NCBI RefSeq assembly: GCF_010183535.1
Contig: NC_071329.1
Span: 18,862,879-18,926,878, forward strand
Reading direction: 5' to 3'
Source of the DNA: Caenorhabditis remanei
Taxonomy: Eukaryota; Nematoda; Chromadorea; Rhabditida; Rhabditidae
Length of the DNA stretch: 64,000 nucleotides
Part shown: piece by piece, positions 1 to 13,200 of the stretch
How positions within the stretch are numbered: the stretch's first letter is position 1
Layout: each line of letters begins with the position of its first letter
The notes under the pieces: generated by a model
What the model saw: the letters and a program-made list of their open reading frames with translations, nothing else
The model's database searches: none
Told to the model about the DNA's origin: nothing
Position numbers and translations under genes: made by a program

Positions 1-34
1 TTCCTCATATCTTTGAAAACATCTGCAAATAAAG

Positions 35-1789
35 TATTAGCTCGGCACAGTGCTTACAACTGCGCTCCGTCGACATTTTTCTTCGGTTTCGGTAGAGCGC
101 GGTTGTAAGAAGCGTGTCGTGCTAGTATCTTTTGTTGAAAAAATCCGGAAAAAAGTCTACAAATGGAAATTGGAGAGTTTTCGGTCTCTCCAATTTCCCT
201 ATTTGCACACCTTTTGCAATTATTTGAAAAAAGGAAAAGTTTGGTTTCGTTTGTAGAGCAGAGAGAATCCCATCAAACTATTCTATTACTTCTTCTCCAA
301 TATTTGAAAACTATAATGAAAAGTAGGTGATTTTTGTGCTGAAAATCCGGGTTTCTGGGGGAATTTCAGTCAATTTGAAAATTGTTTGATTTTGACTTGA
401 AAAATAGTATTTCGTGACATTTTTGAGAGTTTTCCGAGGGAAAGATGGTGTTTTTTAGTGATTAGTAAAAATAAAGTGTGGTTTTGGACGTTTTTTAGCT
501 GTTTTCCGGTGAAAAAACATGATTTCTAAAGGGTTTTAGTCCAAAATGTGTATTTTGACCCTATTTGATATATTTTCCCCATGAAAACCCCCGATTTCTT
601 ATCAGTTTTATGTCTAAAAACTTTCACATTTGCTAATTCTCACTCTCTCTACTCGAAAACCTCGCAAATTGCTTAATTCGTTGAAAAAATGAACCGAGTT
701 CAAAAGAGCGCATTTGCATTACCTATTTTTTATTTTCGCGATTTTTTTCACTGAAAATGCGGTTTTTCGAAGTTTTTCAGAAAGTGGAATAACATAATTT
801 TATGTTTGGCGCGCTTCTTATAACCGCGCTCTACCGAAACTATTGAAGCGAAATTGAGAGACTCAGAGAAATAGAGACAAGGGGATTTCGGTAGAGCGCG
901 GTTGTAAGAAGCGAGCTTAGATCAGCACAGTTGTTACAACTGCGCTCCACCGAAATTCTATTGAAAATGTCTCTTTTTCTCTGAGTCTCTCAATTTCGCT
1001 TCATCGGTTTCGGTAGAGCGCAGTTGTAAGAAGCGTGCCGTGCTAATAGCTCATACAAAAAGCACAAAATTGAAATTATGTTATTCCACACTCTGAAAAA
1101 CTTTGAAAGACCGCATTTTCAGTACAAAAATGCGCGAAATTATTTTTCGGTGGAGCGCAGTTGTAACAACTGTGCTGATCTAAGCTCGCTTCTTACAACC
1201 GCGCTCTACCGAAATCCCCTTGTCTCTATTTCTCTGAGTCTCTCAATTTCGCTTCAATAGTTTCGGTAGAGCGCGGTTATAAGAAGCGCGCCAAACATAA
1301 AATTATGTTATTCCACTTTCTGAAAAACTTCGAAAGACCGCATTTTCAGTACAAAAATGCGCGAAATTAAAAAATAGGTAATGCAAATGCGCTCTTTTGG
1401 ACTCGGTTCATTTTTTCAACGAATTAAGCAATTTGTGAAGTTTTCGAGTAGAGAGAGTGAGAAATAGCAAATTTGAAACCTTTTTGATATAAAACTGATA
1501 AGAAATCGGCGGTTTTCATGGGGAAAAGTACGAAATAGGGTTGAAATACACATTTTGGGCGTCTTTTTCTGACTAAAACCCTTCAGAAATCATTTTTTCA
1601 CCGGAAAACTGGTAAAAACGTCCAAAACCACACTTTTCAGGTATTTTTTTTTTCTGTTTTCTTAAAATGTGTCTTTTCTATTAGATCAGCACAGTTGTTA
1701 CAACTGCGCTCCACCGAAATTCCATTGAGAAATGTTTCGCTTCAATAGTTTCGGTGGAGCGCAGTTGAAACAACTGTGCCGTGCTAATA
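35..1789. repeat. Compound foldback element, about 1.75 kb, TA-flanked
   Basis: The outer ends are inverted copies of each other: TTAGCTCGGCACAG near 37 and its near-complement ending GTGCCGTGCTAA at 1787, both flanked by TA. Long internal arms (about 440-945 against 1165-1645) are also near-perfect inverted copies, sharing the ATAACATAATTTTATG, 'GCATTTGCATTACC' and TTTCCGGTGAAAAA stretches. Smaller palindromic units ending in TTTCGGTRGAGCGCRGTTGTAA are nested at about 920-1050 and 1683-1789. No transposase reading frame is visible, so this is probably a non-autonomous Tc1/mariner-type foldback built by nesting; the superfamily is inferred from the TA flanks only. Confidence 0.7.
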
Positions 1790-3273
1790 CACCAGTACGA
1801 GGCTCCGAAATTCCGCTTTTAGCTAAAAAGGACGCTGGCGTGCCACTACGTTTCTATGTGTGGGTTCCCACTGTCTCTGTTTTTTTTTGCCGTCTAATAC
1901 ACTAAAAAATCAATAATCACACACAGTTGTTGTGTGTTATTTTCGCATAGACACCCAACACAAACAGTTTTTCGTCTCTTTCTCTGCGTCTCTCTGTCTG
2001 TCTCTCTCTCTATCGTGTCGAGACCATTAGACCACCAATAGAGAGCCGTTAGTCATCATCATTTTGGCAGTGAGAGAATGGCAGAGAATTGATTTTTTGA
2101 CTGATTTTTGATGATTTTTCCATGGAAAATGCGAGAAATTGAGTGAAAATTACAATTTTTGGCAATTTTAGATGATTTTTGGATAGAAAATTATGGCGAA
2201 TTGACTGAAAATTAGCATATTTAATAATTTTTTGCCAATTTCTTATGCTTTTTTGGGTGGTTTACTGCAGAAAATCAATTTTTGAACGGTTTTTTTGATG
2301 ATTTTTTCAAGGAAAATGCGAGAAATTGAGTGAAAATTATCATTTCTGGCTGTTTTCAATGCATTTTTAGTGGAAATCATTGATTTTTCAAACAATTTGA
2401 ATGCAAAATCGCTGAAAAATCGACTTTTCCGCTTTCTTAGCTGAGTTTTAGTGATTTTGATGATTTTAAATGGAAAAAAGCGAAAAATTGACTGAAAATT
2501 GGCATTTCTGACCGATTTTTGACGTTTTTTGACTAAAAATCGGAAATTTACATTTTTCGACGATTTTTGACAACAATTTGGTATTTTTTATGATTTCCGG
2601 ATGGAAAATGATAGAAATTGACTGAAAATTACCATTTTCGGATGATTTTTGACGATTTTTCACTTATTAGATGCTCAAACGGAGATATTTATCGATTTTC
2701 TTGGTCAGCATGATTTTTAGTGAAAATAATTAGTTTTTATGATGATTTGAGTCGAAATTTGCTGAAAAATGCGGAAAATTGATTGAAAATGACAATTTTT
2801 GACCATTTCTAGCCGATTTTCACGATTTTCGACTAATCAGCGGTAGAAAATGAGATATTCATAGCTTTCAATCGATTTTAGTGGTTTTTTGAATCATTTC
2901 GAGTCAAAATCGCTGAAAAATGCAAAAAATCGACTCAAAACGTTTGATTTTGTAAAATTTGATCATTTTTCGGTGAAATTTAGCGATTTTTGAATGATTT
3001 TGAAGCTGAAATTGTCTGAAAATGAGGATTTTTGACTATTTTCAAGAGTTTTTCATGAAAAATTAGAGCTTTTTCCGATTTCTGTTATTTTTGAGGTTTT
3101 AAATGTTGAAAAATGCGAAAAATTTACCAAAAATAAGCAATTTTCACATTTTTCGAGCCGAAATTGACTGAAAATCCTCTATTTTAACCCCTTTTCCTCA
3201 TTTTTTTTTGTTCGAAAGTACATTTTTACTCTCCTTTTTGTAGTTTGTAGTCTCTGAAATTCCCTATTTTCAG
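1790..3273 (+). other. laat-1 upstream region: CT-rich stretch and probable outron
   Basis: There is no coding signal. A CT-rich stretch at about 1970-2030 (repeats of TCTCTGTCTGTC and GCGTCTCTC) resembles others at 17100-17260 and 31190-31410, and is the best promoter candidate here. From 2090 to 3240 the sequence is low-complexity, full of GATTTTTGA and GAAAATTGACTGAAAAT variants typical of intron or outron DNA in this window. It ends in the acceptor TATTTTCAG at 3265-3273, eight bases before the laat-1 ATG. Confidence 0.45.
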
Positions 3274-3281
3274 GCGGCCGA

Positions 3282-6200
3282 ATGAAGACGGGCGGTCTGA
3301 GTGATTTCGCCGATTTCGGTGAGGAGGACGCCAATTGTACCCAGGGAATTCAATGGATTAAAGATGTGAGTATTAATAGTAGGCTGGCGTGCCTGTGACG
3401 CGTTTTAGTCAACATTTTACTAAAAATTATGGATTTATAGACAAAATTCAATCTTCTGGCGTGCCTTTAACGCGTTTTTTCTGAAAAATCATCAATTTTA
3501 TACCGAAAAACAGTCATACCGGCGTTCCTTTGGCGCGTTTTTCATCACTTTTTGGCTCAAATTGCTCAAAAATGACGGAATTTCGATAACAACTTCGGTT
3601 TTGACGCGTTTTTCAGCATTTCCATTTAAAATGCTCGACTGGCGTGCCTTTAGCGCTTTTTCTGGAAGTAAACATTGTTTTTCTCCAAAAAATTACTATC
3701 TGGGGTGCCTTTAACGCGTTTTTTCACCACTTTTCGGTTTAATCTGCTCAAAAATGGCGGAAATTTTGGTGGTAGAGTGCTTGGCGCGCCTTTGACGCGG
3801 TTTTCCTAACTTCAATTGCAAAATGCTCGCCTGGGGCGCCTTTGACGCGTTTCTCAAAGAAACTTTCTTCGATCGATGTGCACCTGTCTGGCGTTCCTTT
3901 GACGCTATTTCATATCTCTATCATATTTCAGGTCTTCACAGATTGTGTGGATACGGACCTAAAACTTCTGGGATTTGTCGTCGGACTCATTTCGTTGGCC
4001 CTCTGGTTGATTCCACTGTTCCCTCAGTTATGGCAGAATTATAAGACAAAGAAATGTGAAGGACTCTCACTCGCTTTCCTTTTCTTTTGGTTGGTCGGTG
4101 ACACGTGTAACATGTTGGGAGCAATTCTGACAAATCAACAACCAATTCAGAAGATTATTGGAGTCTATTATATATTTCAAGATTTGATTCTCTGGGCTCA
4201 ATATGGGTATTATATGAAGATTTATCATAGGTAAGAGTGGGGGGAAAAACAAAAAAAATTCGCTGAAAATCACCAAAAATAGGGTGTTTAGGCGTCAAAA
4301 ATGGATTAAAATTCAGGAAAATCATAAAAATCGGCTGAAAATGGCCTAAAAATCAAGAAAATTGATCAATTTTGAAGAGAAATGGTCAAAAATCCTGTTT
4401 TTTTCAGTCTGGGGTGTCTTTGGCGCATTTTTTATGAGAAGAGATATTATCAAAAACAGCGTTTTTAGTGTCAAAAATGGCTCAAAATCCTATTTTTTAA
4501 TCTGGGGTGCCTTTGGCGCGTTTTCGGTATGAAAAAATGGCGCTTTTAGCGTCAAAAATCGAAAACATTAACCATTTTTGATAAAAATTGGTTCAAAATC
4601 CTGATTCTTCAATCTGACGTGCCTTCGACGCGTTTTTACTCTGTTTTATCAAAGGTGAGAGAGTGAGAGACGAAATAACCTTAAAACCGGCTAAAAATCA
4701 GTAAAAATGACCAAAACCCGTTTTTTGAGCGTGGAAAATCGAGAGAATTGGGAAATTTTCGGTGAAAATCGGTTAAGAATCCTGATTTTCTCAGTCTGGG
4801 GTGCCTTTGGCGCGTTTTTGATGTGAATTCCCTGAAAATCCCTTGTCTGGTGCTCCTTTGACGCCGTTTTTCTAATTTTCGAACATCTGGCGCACCTTTG
4901 ACGCATTTTTCCAGCTACAAACTACACAGTTTTTTTCAGAGCCACCGCCACCTCAGCTCGTTCCAACACAATCGTCGTCCCAGTGCTCGCCGTCGCCTCA
5001 ATTGGATCGTTCGTTCTTTTGGATTCAGCACTTCCAGGAGTGGAGACGCATAGAATTAAGGTACGGACTTCTGGAAATCCGCTCAAAATCTGATTTCTTG
5101 AGCGAAAAATGAAGAGAAAATCTATTTTTTAGGGAGAAAATTGACTTTTAAAGAGAAAATGTGATTTTTAGCGCTGCTAAAGGGTTAAGCAGCGCTAAAA
5201 TCGAGGTATGAAGATTTAGCGCTGCATAACAGCGCTAAATTAAAGTTTAGCGCTGCTAAGCAGCGTTGAGATTTTAGCGCTGTTTAGCAGCGCTAAATCT
5301 TCATTTCTGGATTTTAGCGCTGCTTAGCCCATTTCACTTCAAAAATGTCAATTTTCTCGCTGAAAAAGTCAGATTTTGAGCGGAAATTTCGATTTTAGCA
5401 TTGCTTATAGCTTGTTTTTCACACTACAAACTACAATTTTTCAATATAAAAGTTTCCAGAGATCATTCCTGGAATCCCTGAATCATCAACAAGGTCTCCC
5501 ACTGGAAGGTATTCTGAAAATGTGGCCAATCTTCACCTCGTATACCGATATGCTCGGTTACATCATAGGATCGATGGCCGCCATTTGCTATTTCGGTGGC
5601 CGAATTCCCCAAATTATTAAGAATTATCAGCATAGATCGTGTGAAGGACTCTCACTGACTATGTTCTATATCATTGTCGCCGCGAATTTCACGTATGGAG
5701 TGTCTGTATTGATGGCTACGACCAGTTGGTTGTATTTGTTGAGGTAAAGCTAAAAAAAACTGGCTGAAAATCGATTTTCCAGGAGAAAACGTGATTTTTA
5801 AGCAATTTTTCATCATTGTAACCATAAAATTCATGAAAATTCGCTCAAAATGAACAAAAAATCCATTTTTAGCGATATAGCGCTGCTGAACAGCGCTAAA
5901 CCCAAATTTTTAGCGCTGCTAAGCAGCGTTGAGATTTTAGCGCTGCTTAGCTGAAATCTAGTTTTTTCTTAGGTTTGTCATCGATTTTTCTCTGAAAATG
6001 TGATTTTTTGAGGTTTTTCTGACTATTTTTCATGAAATTTATCATTAAATTTCCATTTTTCAGCCATTTTCACCCCAAAATCACTGAAAAATGTCGAAAA
6101 ATTCTCAATTATCATCAAAATGATCAAGTGCGCTCCATTGAGATTTTAGCGCTGCCAAGCAGCGTTGAACTTCGTTTTAGCGCTGGCAAGCAGCGCTAAA

Positions 6201-6776
6201 ATGTCGTATTGATTTTTTTTTACTGAATTTTTGAATTTTTATCATTAAAAAGAGATTTTCAGCTGAATTTAATCGATTTTTCACTGAAAAATGGCAAAAT
6301 TTTTGTGATTTTGAGCATGTTTCATCTAAAAAATCGAAAATTTCATCGAAAAAACCCAACTTTTCTTTCATTTTACTCCGTTTTCTTCAGTTTTCACTTA
6401 GACTACAAACTACAAGACATTCCAGACACTAGAACTGAGATTTTGATCCTTATTCAACCGATTTTCCACTGAAAATGCCATAAATGTTGTGATTTTTTCG
6501 TAAAAATCGGAATTTTCAGCGAAAAATTCAATTTTTTGGCATTTTCACGCCAAAATTCTCCTGAAATGCGGTTTTCTCCAGTTTTCACTACCTAGACTAC
6601 AAACTACAAACTACAAAATCTATTTCAGACACCTCCCCTGGCTTGCGGGAAGTCTCGGATGCTGTTGTTTCGACGCTGTCATCATCTCCCAATACTATTT
6701 GTACCGTCCGAAGACACCAGTGGCAGATGACGTCGAGCGTACCGGCCTTCTGATGTCACAAGATGATTCTGAATAG
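3282..6776 (+). CDS. laat-1: Lysosomal lysine/arginine transporter LAAT-1 (PQ-loop/SLC66A1 family)
   Basis: Five exons join in phase: 3282-3365, 3932-4230, 4940-5060, 5460-5743 and 6629-6776, giving 311 aa, the length I recall for C. elegans LAAT-1. The family exports cationic amino acids from the lysosome (PQLC2/SLC66A1 in mammals). Two PQ-loop repeats are visible, with Pro-Gln pairs at residues 59-60 and 218-219, each followed by a CEGLS motif. About seven hydrophobic helices are expected. The luminal N-terminus has an NCT glycosylation sequon at Asn18. The C-terminus holds an acidic dileucine signal, ERTGLL at 299-304, the expected lysosome-sorting motif. The ATG lies eight bases after a TTTTCAG acceptor with no coding exon upstream, so the mRNA is probably trans-spliced. 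Introns 1 and 2 carry GGCGCGTTTT repeats; introns 3 and 4 carry AGCGCT palindromes. Orthology is strong; exact ends are untested. Confidence 0.93.
3380..4910 (+). repeat. GGCGCGTTTT short-motif repeats in laat-1 introns 1-2
   Basis: Repeated variants of CTGGCGTGCCTTTGGCGCG followed by a T run occur about every 60-90 bp in intron 1 (about 3385-3910) and again at about 4405-4905 in intron 2, interrupted by the exon at 3932-4230. All copies lie in the same orientation here. The same family reappears in the introns of the next two genes and in intergenic DNA. I do not recognise it as a named element. Confidence 0.75.
5165..6200. repeat. AGCGCT palindrome cluster in laat-1 introns 3-4
   Basis: Short self-complementary units of the type TTTAGCGCTGCTAAGCAGCG/CTAAA occur at about 5167-5325, 5878-5945 and 6146-6201, each able to form a hairpin of about 10-12 bp. 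They are confined to the introns; the exon at 5460-5743 has none. Confidence 0.8.
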
Positions 6777-7257
6777 GATTCTGAAAATTTTTAATTTTTT
6801 TGTAATTTTTGTTACTGTAACCTCTACTTACCCCCTATCCATTGTGCTAATTTTGTCTGAAATTGTCTGTAATTTTGATATTTTTCTGAAAATCTGAAAA
6901 TCCTACTCTTGTACTATGTGATGATGACTGAAATTTTTTAATTTCAAAAAAAAAATTTAGAATTTTTTTTCCAATTTTTTTGTATTTTCCCCCACAGGTT
7001 TTTCTTCTCATCTTGTTCCTTTAATTGCATTCATTTTTTCTAATTTCTAACAAAATATTCCAAAAAACTAGTCCCCGCCCCCTCTCTTTTTGCCATAAAT
7101 TATTGAATTATCGCCATTTTCCCCCAAAAATTTAATTTTTTGAGTTTTTACCCGAATTTTCAGTTATTTTAGCTGTTTTCCATATATATTTCGGGTTTAG
7201 AGAGGTTAAAAATGCTGAAAATTGTGATTTTCAGGTGTAACTCGACGGGTTTAAACC
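6777..7257 (+). other. laat-1 3' UTR and spacer; probable trans-splice acceptor
   Basis: There is no coding signal. The laat-1 stop at 6776 is followed by an AT-rich 3' UTR. GATTTTCAG ends at 7234, 23 bases before the ATG of the next same-strand gene, with no coding exon between. The stop-to-acceptor distance of about 458 bp is compatible with a nematode operon spacer or with two closely spaced genes; the sequence alone cannot decide. I see no clear AATAAA in the spacer. Confidence 0.5.
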
Positions 7258-10200
7258 ATGACCAACATGCAGCACTATTTGGATGACATCCAGGATTGTA
7301 AGGGAGTTTTCAGCGTTGAAAAATGAGGAAAATACGAGATTTTCAGCAAAAAACGACGGTTTTTAGTGAAATTTTGACGAAAATTTGATCAAAAACTCTG
7401 TTTTTCTCTCAAACATTAGGATTTTCAGATAAAACTGACGATTTTCAGTAAAAATTAAGTAAACAATTGATCAAAAACCTTTTTTTCCCTCAAATAATCA
7501 AAATTTCCAGCTAACAATGATATAAAAATCACTAAAACCTCGAATTTCAGCTCAGAAACTCATTTTCCCCGGAAGAATATGAGTTTTTGAGCTGAAAAAT
7601 TGATTTTCTGACTGTAAAACTCAAATTTTCGTTTTTTTTTTCACACAAAATTCGTTAAAATTCGTTTGAAATTCATATTTTCAGCGAAAATGTGCCAAAA
7701 ATCTGAATTTTTGGCTCAAAATGGACTTTCTGTCTCAAAAACCTTAAATTTTCGATAATTTTTGTGAAAAATGAACGGTAAATCCATTTTTAACGAGAAA
7801 ATTAACTTTTTCAGGGGAAAAACTGATTTTTAGCGCTGCTAACGAACTAAGCAGCGCTAAAATCGAGAAATTGAAGATTTAGCGCTGCTCGACAACGCCA
7901 AACCCAAATTTTTAGCCAAAATCTTGTAAAAATCGGCGAAAATTCAGTTAATCTCACTAATTTTTAGTCGAAATCCCGATTTTAAAGCAATTTTCGGCCA
8001 AAAATCAATGTTTTTCAGTGATTTCAGCTAAAAAATTATGAAAACTCTAACAATCCAGGCATAAATTTATCAAAATCGGTGAAAAATGACTGAAAAATGA
8101 GTTTTAGCGCTGCTAAGGAGCTAAGCAGCGCTAAAATCGAGAAATGAGAATTTAGCGCTGCTAAACAGCGCTAAATTCAATTTTCATCAAAAATGTTCAA
8201 TTTTTTCGATTTTTAGGGCTTAAAAATCAGTTTTCGTTCATTTTTTTGTCATTTTTACTTAATTTTATGATAAAAATGATGAAAAACTGCAGTTTTCAGC
8301 CGATTTAAGCGCTGTTTTTTCAGTACTGGACGGTCTAAACGAAGAGATGGCAAAACGTCTCCATCGAATATCGAAATGGGACGATCAATATCTGGAGAAA
8401 TCTTCTCGAACGAAACAACTTGAAGACGTGATATTCGATGCGACGAAATCAATGGATGAGAGGAAAGAAGCAGTGTGTCAGCTGGCTGGATTAAGGGATG
8501 ATATTCGAGAGATTGCCGAGAAAAAGACGAATTTGGCAGAGAAAAATCATGAAACTCTGACAAAAGTGGTCGATAAGATAAGCGAATTGGCGTATCACTG
8601 CAAATGTGAAATTGAAATCGATAATCCTGGGAGCACTGAGCAACGCGAGCGGCAGTTCTATCGATCATTGAGTTTTGCTGCAGATTTGATCTCGGAATAT
8701 CATGGATCTGGAGCTCTGACAGCACAGAATCTCATGGATTCATTGCCACCGAGAAATGGGGGAAAACGAGAGGCTTCTGTGCTCACTGATGATGATAGAA
8801 CGTCGACGAGAAGTGTCACACCGTTTGGTGGGGCGAGGTACGGTTTGAAGTGGGGGAAAATGACTGAAAATCGGCCAAAAAATCGTCTAAAAACGACGTT
8901 TTTTGAAGAAATTAGGGCTGAAAAAGTGAAAAAATGCCAATATTCGGCTGAAAATCGCCCAAAAATTCACATTTTTCCAACAAAAAACTCGAAAAAAATG
9001 ACCAATTTTGAAGAAATTCCAGCAAAATTAAGAAAAATCCGAGAAACTACGGTCTGGCGCGCCTTTGGCGCGTTTTCAGAATCACACTTTGAAACCTGTG
9101 TCTGGCGTGACTTTGGCGCGCGTTTTCAGCGAAAATTGGAAATGTTTAATTGGAAAACCCAGTCAGGCGCACCGTTGGCGCTTTTTTCATCAGAATCTAA
9201 CTGACTGGCGCACCTGAGACGCGCTTTTAGAATCACGCTCTCAACTCTGACTGGCATGCCTTGGGCGCGTTTTATGCCAATTTTATGAAAAATTATGGAT
9301 TTAAAGAGAAAATTCAAAATTCTGGCGTGCATTTGGCGCGTTTTCTAGCACTTTTAGGTTTATTCTGCTCAGAAATGACGGAATTTTTGATTATAGAGCT
9401 TTGACGCGTTCTTTCAGCTTTTTACCAATTTTTTTGGCTGAAAATCTCTGAAATTCTGATCCGAATTCTCCCAATTTTCAGACAGAACAAAAAGCGTCCC
9501 GGTCGCCCCCGTAACACCTTCAAAATGTCGCATTTCGAGAAGATTCCGGAGACATCGAATGCCTCGAGTTGTCGTTCCTCTGTTGATCCAGATGTCGTTC
9601 ACGCGCGTGCATTTATTGCTGAAAATGCTCAAAAGAAGAAGAAATTGTCGAAATATATGCGGAAAAAGCAAGAGAAGTTGAGAAAAGCTGAGGAAGACGC
9701 TCGGAGAATCAAGAATTTCGAAGTTAAGGTGAGAAATTGGACTTAAAATTGTCTGAAAATCTGAAATTTCAGCATTTTTCAGCTAGAAATTGTCCAAAAT
9801 TTTGTGAAAATCGCCGAAAAATGCGCTATTTTCAGTCAAAACCACGGGTTTTGAGTGATTTTCGGTCTAAAATCAATGTATTTCAGTGATTTCAACTGAA
9901 ATTTTCATTAAACTGCGCTAAAATTGGCTGAAATCGTCAAAAATCTGTATTTTAGCGATTTTCAGACATTAATTGATCAAAATCGGTTGAAAATGATTGA
10001 AAAATGCAACAAATATCAGCAATTTTCAACTGAAAATGGCAAATTTGAATTCAAGTTATCAGAAATCTGAATTTTTAGTGTTTTAGAGTAAAAAATTGCT
10101 GAAAAACCGGTCAAAAATCTGAAAAATTGACTTAATATGAGTATTTCGGCTTAAAAATGCTGATTTTTCAGGTATGTGCCCGGGTGGCGTTGAGCGCCTC

Positions 10201-13200
10201 GCATTTTCAGCCGGAATTCGAAAATGCGGCGAGAGAGAGTGTACGATTTGGAGAGACGCAGACACACTCTCTCGATTTTACACACTCTCTCTCGTCGCAT
10301 TTTCGCGCACTTTGAATTCTTTCAGCGCCCAAAGCGCCTCCATAGGCACATCCCTGTGATTTTTGGTCCGAAATCTCAAATTGTCACTAGTTTTCAGCCC
10401 GTTTGCAATGAAAAACTTCAGTTTTCAGCCATTTTCAGCCAAAAATCATGATTTTTGAGTGATTTTTGCTCTGAAAACTCCATTTTTGACATTAAACCCA
10501 TCATTTAGAGTTGAAAATGCTCATTTTTTGTGCATTTTCACTATGAAAGTGGATTTTTTGAGCCTATTTAGAGTCAATCTGAAATCTTTCATTTTTCAGA
10601 TTTTTGGGTGATTTTGACTCGAAAAACCAAAATTTGAGCAGTTTTTGGCATAAAAACTGAAAAAAATGCTCATTTCAGCTCAGTTTTCGTCGATTCTTCG
10701 AGAAACCAGTGATCGACACTACAGAAAGTGTAGTTTGTAGTGTTTTAAGCAGCTTCAGATCTCCAATAATCGGCTTGGAGCTGCGGAAATGAAAAACAAC
10801 AACTTTGAGTCGAAAAAGCATAGTTTTGTAGTTTGTAGCCTCTAAGCAGCACCAACTCCGTGTCTTAAATGAAGTTGGAGCTGCTTAACAATACTACAAA
10901 CTACAATTCTTTCCATTAAAAAAGGCATTTTCAGCCGTTTTTTCACGCAATTCTTATCTGAAACCCCTCAATTTCATAAATTTTTTTTGCAGAAAGAAGT
11001 GGACACGGGTGACTACGAAGACTTTGCACTCTCCCAATGGGGTGACGATATGCCTTCGAGTCGAAATACGGGAGAAGGAGCATCCGCATCCTCCGCCCTT
11101 ATAGATGTATGCGAAGAAGACGACGAACAAGAACTACTCGATTGTCTCATCGGAGATTTCGCTGATTTGCCGTCGCCACCGAAAGGAATTATGGAGGCAT
11201 TGGATGTGACTGAATCTGGATTGTACTCGATGGATATGTACCCTCCCGGCCATAAATCTCAACAGAATACACCTGAAAAAACGCAGAAAAAGGCGTCTGG
11301 AGAGTTCCGTCATCCTGGAAATTCGATGAGACGGATGGGAGGTGGTGCAGATGGACCGTCTAGCAGCAATGGTCACGGTTTTAACCTGAAGAGAGCTAAC
11401 AATGTGAGTTTGAACGGGAAAATTTGATTTTAGCGCTGTTAAGCAGCGTCAAGGCTGTCAAAAAGGCCGTGGGCCGATTCTATATCTCAGTTCCCAGCCA
11501 TGGAAAATTTTTGCTTCTTCAGGCGGCCTTGTAGAGGACCAAAAGATTAGTCGATATACAAAAATTCAGCCCATTTGGTTAATCCGCGGCCTCGGCCGGC
11601 CGTGCGACAGCCTTGAGCAGCGTTAAAATCGCGAAAATTTGGTTTTAGCGCTGCTTAGCAGCGTTGAGAATTTTAGCGCTGCTAAGCAGCGTTAAAACTG
11701 TTGAAAATGAGTTTAGCGCTGTTAAGCAGCGTTGAAGGTTTTAGCGCTGTTTAACAGCGCTAAAATAGTGAAATTCGGGTTCAGCGCTGCTTAGCTCTTT
11801 TGCAGCGCTAAAATCGTTTAAAAAAGTCAAAAAACTCAAATTTTCGTTATTTTTTGACACAAAATTCGTAAAAATTTGCTCAAAAACTCATTTTTCCCAG
11901 AAATTTTTGTGCTGAAAAATCGGGTTTCTGACTGAAAAATTAGAATTTTCGATCATTTTTGTGATAAAATGCAAAAAAAAAAGCGAAAGCTCGAATTTCG
12001 AAGAAAAAACCCCGATTTTTCATTATTTTACTAACAAAATTCATGAAAATTCGCTCAAAATCTGACTTCCCAAGCAAAAAATGAGCAGAACACTCATTTT
12101 TAGCGCTGCTTAACAGCGCTAAACTCGATTTTTGGTGGTTTTTTGCCAAAAACTCGCTAAAATAGTTAGTTTTCGCTGAAAATGTGTGTGAAATTCGGAT
12201 TCTGAGCGTCACAATCACTTTGAAACATGAAATTTCCGCTGAAAAAGGGGTTTTGAGTCATTTTTGAACTTTAGCGAAGAAGATTTTAGAGCTGAAATCG
12301 CGTTTCTCAACATTTTGAGCTGAAAATTGACATTTTTGACGTAATTTCAATTTTTCACGAAAATTTCATTTTCGACTCGAAATTCGGTTAGCAGCGCTAA
12401 AATCGTGAAATTTGGGTGGTTTAGCGCTGCTTAACAGCGCTAAAATCGTGAAATTTGGGTTTAGCGCTGCTTAACAGCGCTAAAATTAAAAACCTCGATT
12501 TTTGATTGAATTCGTACATTTTCTATGCCAAAAATGCAGAAATTTATGTTTTAAACCGGATTTAGAGGTGATTTTAGTGAATTTTTGTTTAAAAACTTCA
12601 ATTTTTAGGGCAAAAATAAGAAAATTGGGTTTTAGTGCTGTTAAGCAGCGCTAAATTCGTTAACGCTGCTTAACAGCTTAGCAGCGCTAATCGCCATGAA
12701 AATCGATCAAAAATCACCTATTTTCCAGCGGAAATCTAGTTTTTTGTAGTGAAAATCGGCTGGAAATACCCAAAAACAGCTTAAAATCCCATTTTCCCCG
12801 GGAAATAAGGTTCATCTTCGATTTTTCCGGAAAAAATTTCTGAAAATGTGATTTTTTGAGATTTTCAGCATAATTCTGACGATTTTTCATTAAATTTATC
12901 ATTAAATTTCAATTTTTCAGTCAGTTTCACCTCAAAACCGCTCAAAAATGTCGAAAAATTTACAATTATCTTCAAAATGATCAAGTGCGCTCCATTGAGA
13001 TTTTAGCGCTGTTAAGCAGCGCTAAAAAGGTTTCAACGCTGCTAAGCTCTTTAGCAGCGCTAAAAAAGTTTTTATGTATTGTCCATCGCCTCCTTACCCC
13101 GCTAGCCGCTTTTATATCATGTCCAATGTCCTTTTTTGTTCTCAAATTTGAAATTTTAGCGCTGCTTAACAGCGTCAATAACTCCAAATAACTCATTCTG

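Noticed and set aside
8255..8725. Minus-strand 156-codon frame over the ING domain exon
   Set aside because: It is the antisense shadow of a conserved exon (8324-8837).
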